Shown here one piece after another: positions 7,114 through 9,438 of a stretch of 9,438 bases of DNA; the stretch's first letter is position 1, and each line of letters begins with the position of its first letter. Source of the stretch: Fidelibacterota bacterium TCS55 (GTDB lineage Bacteria > Fidelibacterota > Marinisomatia > Marinisomatales > TCS55). The translations under genes and the position numbers were made by a program. Under the pieces are notes generated by a model. It was not told where the DNA came from and made no database searches. It saw only the letters and a list, made by a program, of their open reading frames with translations. Location: the NCBI GenBank assembly GCA_905182385.1, contig CAJJBS010000122.1:1-9438 (forward strand), read 5' to 3'.

Positions 7114-8679
7114 ATGATTGAAAAAAATATTATCGGGTTTTTATTAAGTAATGAAGGCGATTCATTTACTCAAGGTTTTAATCCAGAGTCAAATAAGCCT
7201 CTTATTGGAAATTTTAGTAATGCAACTTTTGAAGAAGTTAGTTTAGCTGTTGAAAAAGCAACTGAAGCTTTTGATACTTACAGAAGAGTATCAGGTAAAC
7301 AAAAATCATTTTTTTTAAATGCTATAGCAGATGAAATAGAAAATATAGGCGAAGTCTTAATTGATAGATGCTGCGAAGAATCTGGCCTCCCTAAGGCTCG
7401 TATAATGGGAGAAAGAGGAAGAACAGTTGGTCAATTAAGAATGTTTGCAAACCTTATAGCGGAAGGTTCATGGTTAGAAGCTTCAATTGAGACTGCTGAT
7501 ATAAAGCGTAATCCAATTCCAAAGCCAGACATTAGAAAGATGCTTATTCCAATGGGCCCTGTTGTTGTGTTTGCTGCAAGTAACTTTCCATTAGCATTTT
7601 CTACAGCTGGAGGAGATACAGCCTCAGCTCTAGCAGGCGGGAACCCTGTCATAGTTAAAGCTCATAGTGCACATCCTGGGACTAGCGCTTTAATTGGTTC
7701 AGCTATTATGACAGCAGCAAAAGAAACTGGTATGCCAGATGGTGTATTTTCATTGTTGCATGGATCTGGAAAAGTAGTGGGTCAGAGTCTTATTAATAAT
7801 CCTGGGGTTAAAGCAGCAGGCTTTACAGGTTCTCAACTAGCAGGTCGCATTTTATTTGATTTAGCGAATCAAAGGAAAGAGCCAATACCTTTTTTCGCTG
7901 AAATGGGCAGTGTTAATCCAGTTTTATTATTACCAACGGCTTTAAACCTTAAAACTGCAGAAATGCTATCAACTTCTATTACAATGGGATCAGGACAATT
8001 TTGTACAAAGCCAGGTCTTTTAATTACTCTTGAGAATGATTTACTAGAAAAATTTATTAAAGATTTATCTGATGAATTAGAAAAAATAGAACCAAGTGTT
8101 ATGCTAACTCAAAAAATTTGCAAAACATATTATAAAGAAGTGGATGTCTCTTTATCTAATCATGATGTTAAAGTGGAATCAAGATCTCAAGAAAAAAATG
8201 AATCAAATATTGCAAACTCAACTCTTGTATCTATCTCTGGCAAATCATTTATTAATGATCCTAAGCTATCAGAAGAAATTTTTGGTCCCTACAGTATAAT
8301 AGTTAAGTGTAAAAATAAAGAAGAATTAAACAAAGTTATTTCGATTATAGATGGTCAGTTAACAGGAACTATTTTTGGATCAGAGGATGAAATACAAAGT
8401 TTTAACTTTTCAATTAATCAATTAGAAAAAAAAGTAGGTCGCCTAATCTATAACGGTGTACCAACCGGTGTTGAAGTTTGTTCTAGTATGCAACATGGTG
8501 GGCCATATCCTGCATCTTCAGACTCACGTTTTACATCAGTTGGCACAATGGCAATAAAACGTTTTACTCGCCCCGTGGCATTTCAATCTTGGCCTAATAG
8601 TCAATTACCGGATGAATTAAAAAATAATAATCCATTAAACATTTGGAGACTATTAAATGGGGATTTTACAAAGGAATAA
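7114..8679 (+). CDS. 2-oxoglutarate semialdehyde dehydrogenase (2,5-dioxovalerate dehydrogenase)
   Basis: The 521-residue NAD(P)+-dependent aldehyde dehydrogenase should oxidise 2-oxoglutarate semialdehyde to 2-oxoglutarate, the last step feeding the TCA cycle. Key residues are visible: Asn157 (FAASNFPLAFS), a cofactor-binding Lys182 (VIVKAHSAHPGTS), the FTGS loop (237-240), general-base Glu263 (FFAEMGSVNP), nucleophile Cys297 (GSGQFCTKPG) and Glu388 (EEIFGP). The C-terminal HGGPYPASSDSRFTSVG (461-477) and the extension after it are characteristic of the ketoglutarate semialdehyde dehydrogenase subgroup, and the length is close to that subgroup's usual 520-530. The preceding gene ends 12 bases upstream, with GGA at 7105-7107 as a modest ribosome site. 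The epimerase ATG begins two bases after this stop. No frameshift or missing residue is seen. Confidence 0.9.
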   Translation: MIEKNIIGFLLSNEGDSFTQGFNPESNKPLIGNFSNATFEEVSLAVEKATEAFDTYRRVSGKQKSFFLNAIADEIENIGEVLIDRCCEESGLPKARIMGERGRTVGQLRMFANLIAEGSWLEASIETADIKRNPIPKPDIRKMLIPMGPVVVFAASNFPLAFSTAGGDTASALAGGNPVIVKAHSAHPGTSALIGSAIMTAAKETGMPDGVFSLLHGSGKVVGQSLINNPGVKAAGFTGSQLAGRILFDLANQRKEPIPFFAEMGSVNPVLLLPTALNLKTAEMLSTSITMGSGQFCTKPGLLITLENDLLEKFIKDLSDELEKIEPSVMLTQKICKTYYKEVDVSLSNHDVKVESRSQEKNESNIANSTLVSISGKSFINDPKLSEEIFGPYSIIVKCKNKEELNKVISIIDGQLTGTIFGSEDEIQSFNFSINQLEKKVGRLIYNGVPTGVEVCSSMQHGGPYPASSDSRFTSVGTMAIKRFTRPVAFQSWPNSQLPDELKNNNPLNIWRLLNGDFTKE

Positions 8680-8681
8680 AT

Positions 8682-9438
8682 ATGTCTAAGCATATTTTTG
8701 AATGTATTGATGCTCACACTTGTGGAAACCCTATACGGTTGATTAAATCAGGTGGACCAAAACTTGAAGGAAAAACGATGCTTGATAAGCGTGAGCATTT
8801 TATGTCAGAATATAATTGGATACTTCGCAGTTTAATGTTTGAACCTAGAGGTCATGATATTATGTCCGGAAGTTTTTTATATGAACCAAGTAGTGATGAA
8901 TTTGATATAGGAATTTTATTTATTGAAACAAGTGGTTGTTTACCCATGTGTGGTCATGGCACAATTGGTACGGTTACAATAATGATTCAAGAAGGATTGG
9001 TTAAACCAAAAACAGCAGGTGTCGTTGTTCTAGAAACTCCAGCTGGAAGAGTTGATGCATATTACAAATTAAAAGCTGATAAAGTTTCTTCAGTTAAGAT
9101 CATCAATATCCCTTCTTTTCTATATGCTTCAAATTTAGATATTACATCCTCTCAGCTAGGTAAGATTAAGATTGATGTTTCATACGGTGGAAATTTTTAT
9201 GCTATAGTAGATATACAAAAAAACTTTCCAGGTATTGATTCTTTTACTGCTGGAGATCTTGCAGCTTTTAGTCGAGAACTTCGGATCAAAATTAATGAGC
9301 AATATAAATTTATTCACCCAGAAGATTCTCGAATAAATAAATGTATTCATATTTTATGGAGTGGGCAACCTATTAAGCCTGAATCAACAGCTAGAAACGC
9401 AGTTTTTTATGGAGAAAAGGCAATAGATCGATCACCTT
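8682..9438 (+). CDS. 4-hydroxyproline 2-epimerase (proline racemase family), 3' truncated by window edge
   Basis: The first 252 residues of a roughly 330-residue protein are present; the gene is open at the window edge. It should interconvert trans-4-hydroxy-L-proline and cis-4-hydroxy-D-proline without PLP, using two cysteines. Family landmarks are IDAHTCGNPIRL (9-20), EPRGHDIMSG (54-63), the first catalytic cysteine Cys90 in SGCLPMCGHGTIGTVT (84-99), DVSYGGNFYAIVD (165-177) and ARNAVFYGEKAIDRSP (237-252). In relatives the last motif runs on as DRSPCGTGT, with Cys as second catalytic residue. The window stops on the first base of that codon, a T, which fits Cys and rules out the Thr of trans-3-hydroxyproline dehydratases. 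AAAGGA (8670-8675) inside the preceding gene is a good ribosome site six bases before the ATG. It is third in the operon. Confidence 0.92.
   Translation, partial: MSKHIFECIDAHTCGNPIRLIKSGGPKLEGKTMLDKREHFMSEYNWILRSLMFEPRGHDIMSGSFLYEPSSDEFDIGILFIETSGCLPMCGHGTIGTVTIMIQEGLVKPKTAGVVVLETPAGRVDAYYKLKADKVSSVKIINIPSFLYASNLDITSSQLGKIKIDVSYGGNFYAIVDIQKNFPGIDSFTAGDLAAFSRELRIKINEQYKFIHPEDSRINKCIHILWSGQPIKPESTARNAVFYGEKAIDRSP

Noticed and set aside
1..9438. CRISPR arrays, transposon ends, phage genes, tRNA or rRNA genes
   Set aside because: I saw no spaced direct repeats, transposase or integrase motifs, or tRNA/rRNA signatures; base composition looks uniform, with no sign of a recent insertion.

Overview
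The window is AT-rich throughout (roughly one third G+C by eye) and densely packed with genes. It contains no RNA genes, insertion sequences, integrases or CRISPR arrays. Several starts carry Shine-Dalgarno sequences (AAGGAG, GAGG, AAAGGA), and two enzymes have Sec-type signal peptides. Together with a sodium/proton antiporter-type carrier, this fits a low-GC, Gram-negative-like bacterium, possibly marine (for example the SAR406/Marinimicrobia kind). That placement is inference only; no phylogenetic marker is present.

Left part (1-5894). A class V aminotransferase (105-1292, +) faces a minus-strand block and overlaps it tail-to-tail by 8 bp. Read in its own direction, the minus-strand block holds a possible 61-aa membrane protein (6080-5895), an exported amidohydrolase (5825-4236), a hairpin terminator (4208-4175), an exported Xaa-Pro aminopeptidase of family M24B (4160-2709) and an NhaC-type transporter (2712-1285). 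The last two overlap by ATGA, so they are probably translationally coupled.

Right part (6081-9438). A 115-bp divergent intergenic region holds a plausible sigma-70 promoter and a perfect 15-bp palindrome. It leads into a tightly packed plus-strand operon: a DapA/DHDPS-superfamily lyase (6196-7101), a 2-oxoglutarate semialdehyde dehydrogenase (7114-8679) and a 4-hydroxyproline 2-epimerase that runs off the window (8682 onward). This is the signature of trans-4-hydroxy-L-proline catabolism: epimerisation to cis-4-hydroxy-D-proline, oxidation to 1-pyrroline-4-hydroxy-2-carboxylate, deamination to 2-oxoglutarate semialdehyde, and oxidation to 2-oxoglutarate. The D-hydroxyproline dehydrogenase/oxidase is not in the window and is expected just beyond the right edge.

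Taken together, the region looks like a peptide- and imino-acid-scavenging locus. An exported proline-specific aminopeptidase and an exported amidohydrolase sit next to a hydroxyproline-degrading operon, as expected for growth on collagen-like or hydroxyproline-rich protein. The individual families are all known. The less ordinary points are the arrangement, the amidohydrolase's apparent loss of the bridging lysine, the hairpin immediately before the aminopeptidase, and the divergent control region. I see no clearly new molecular system.
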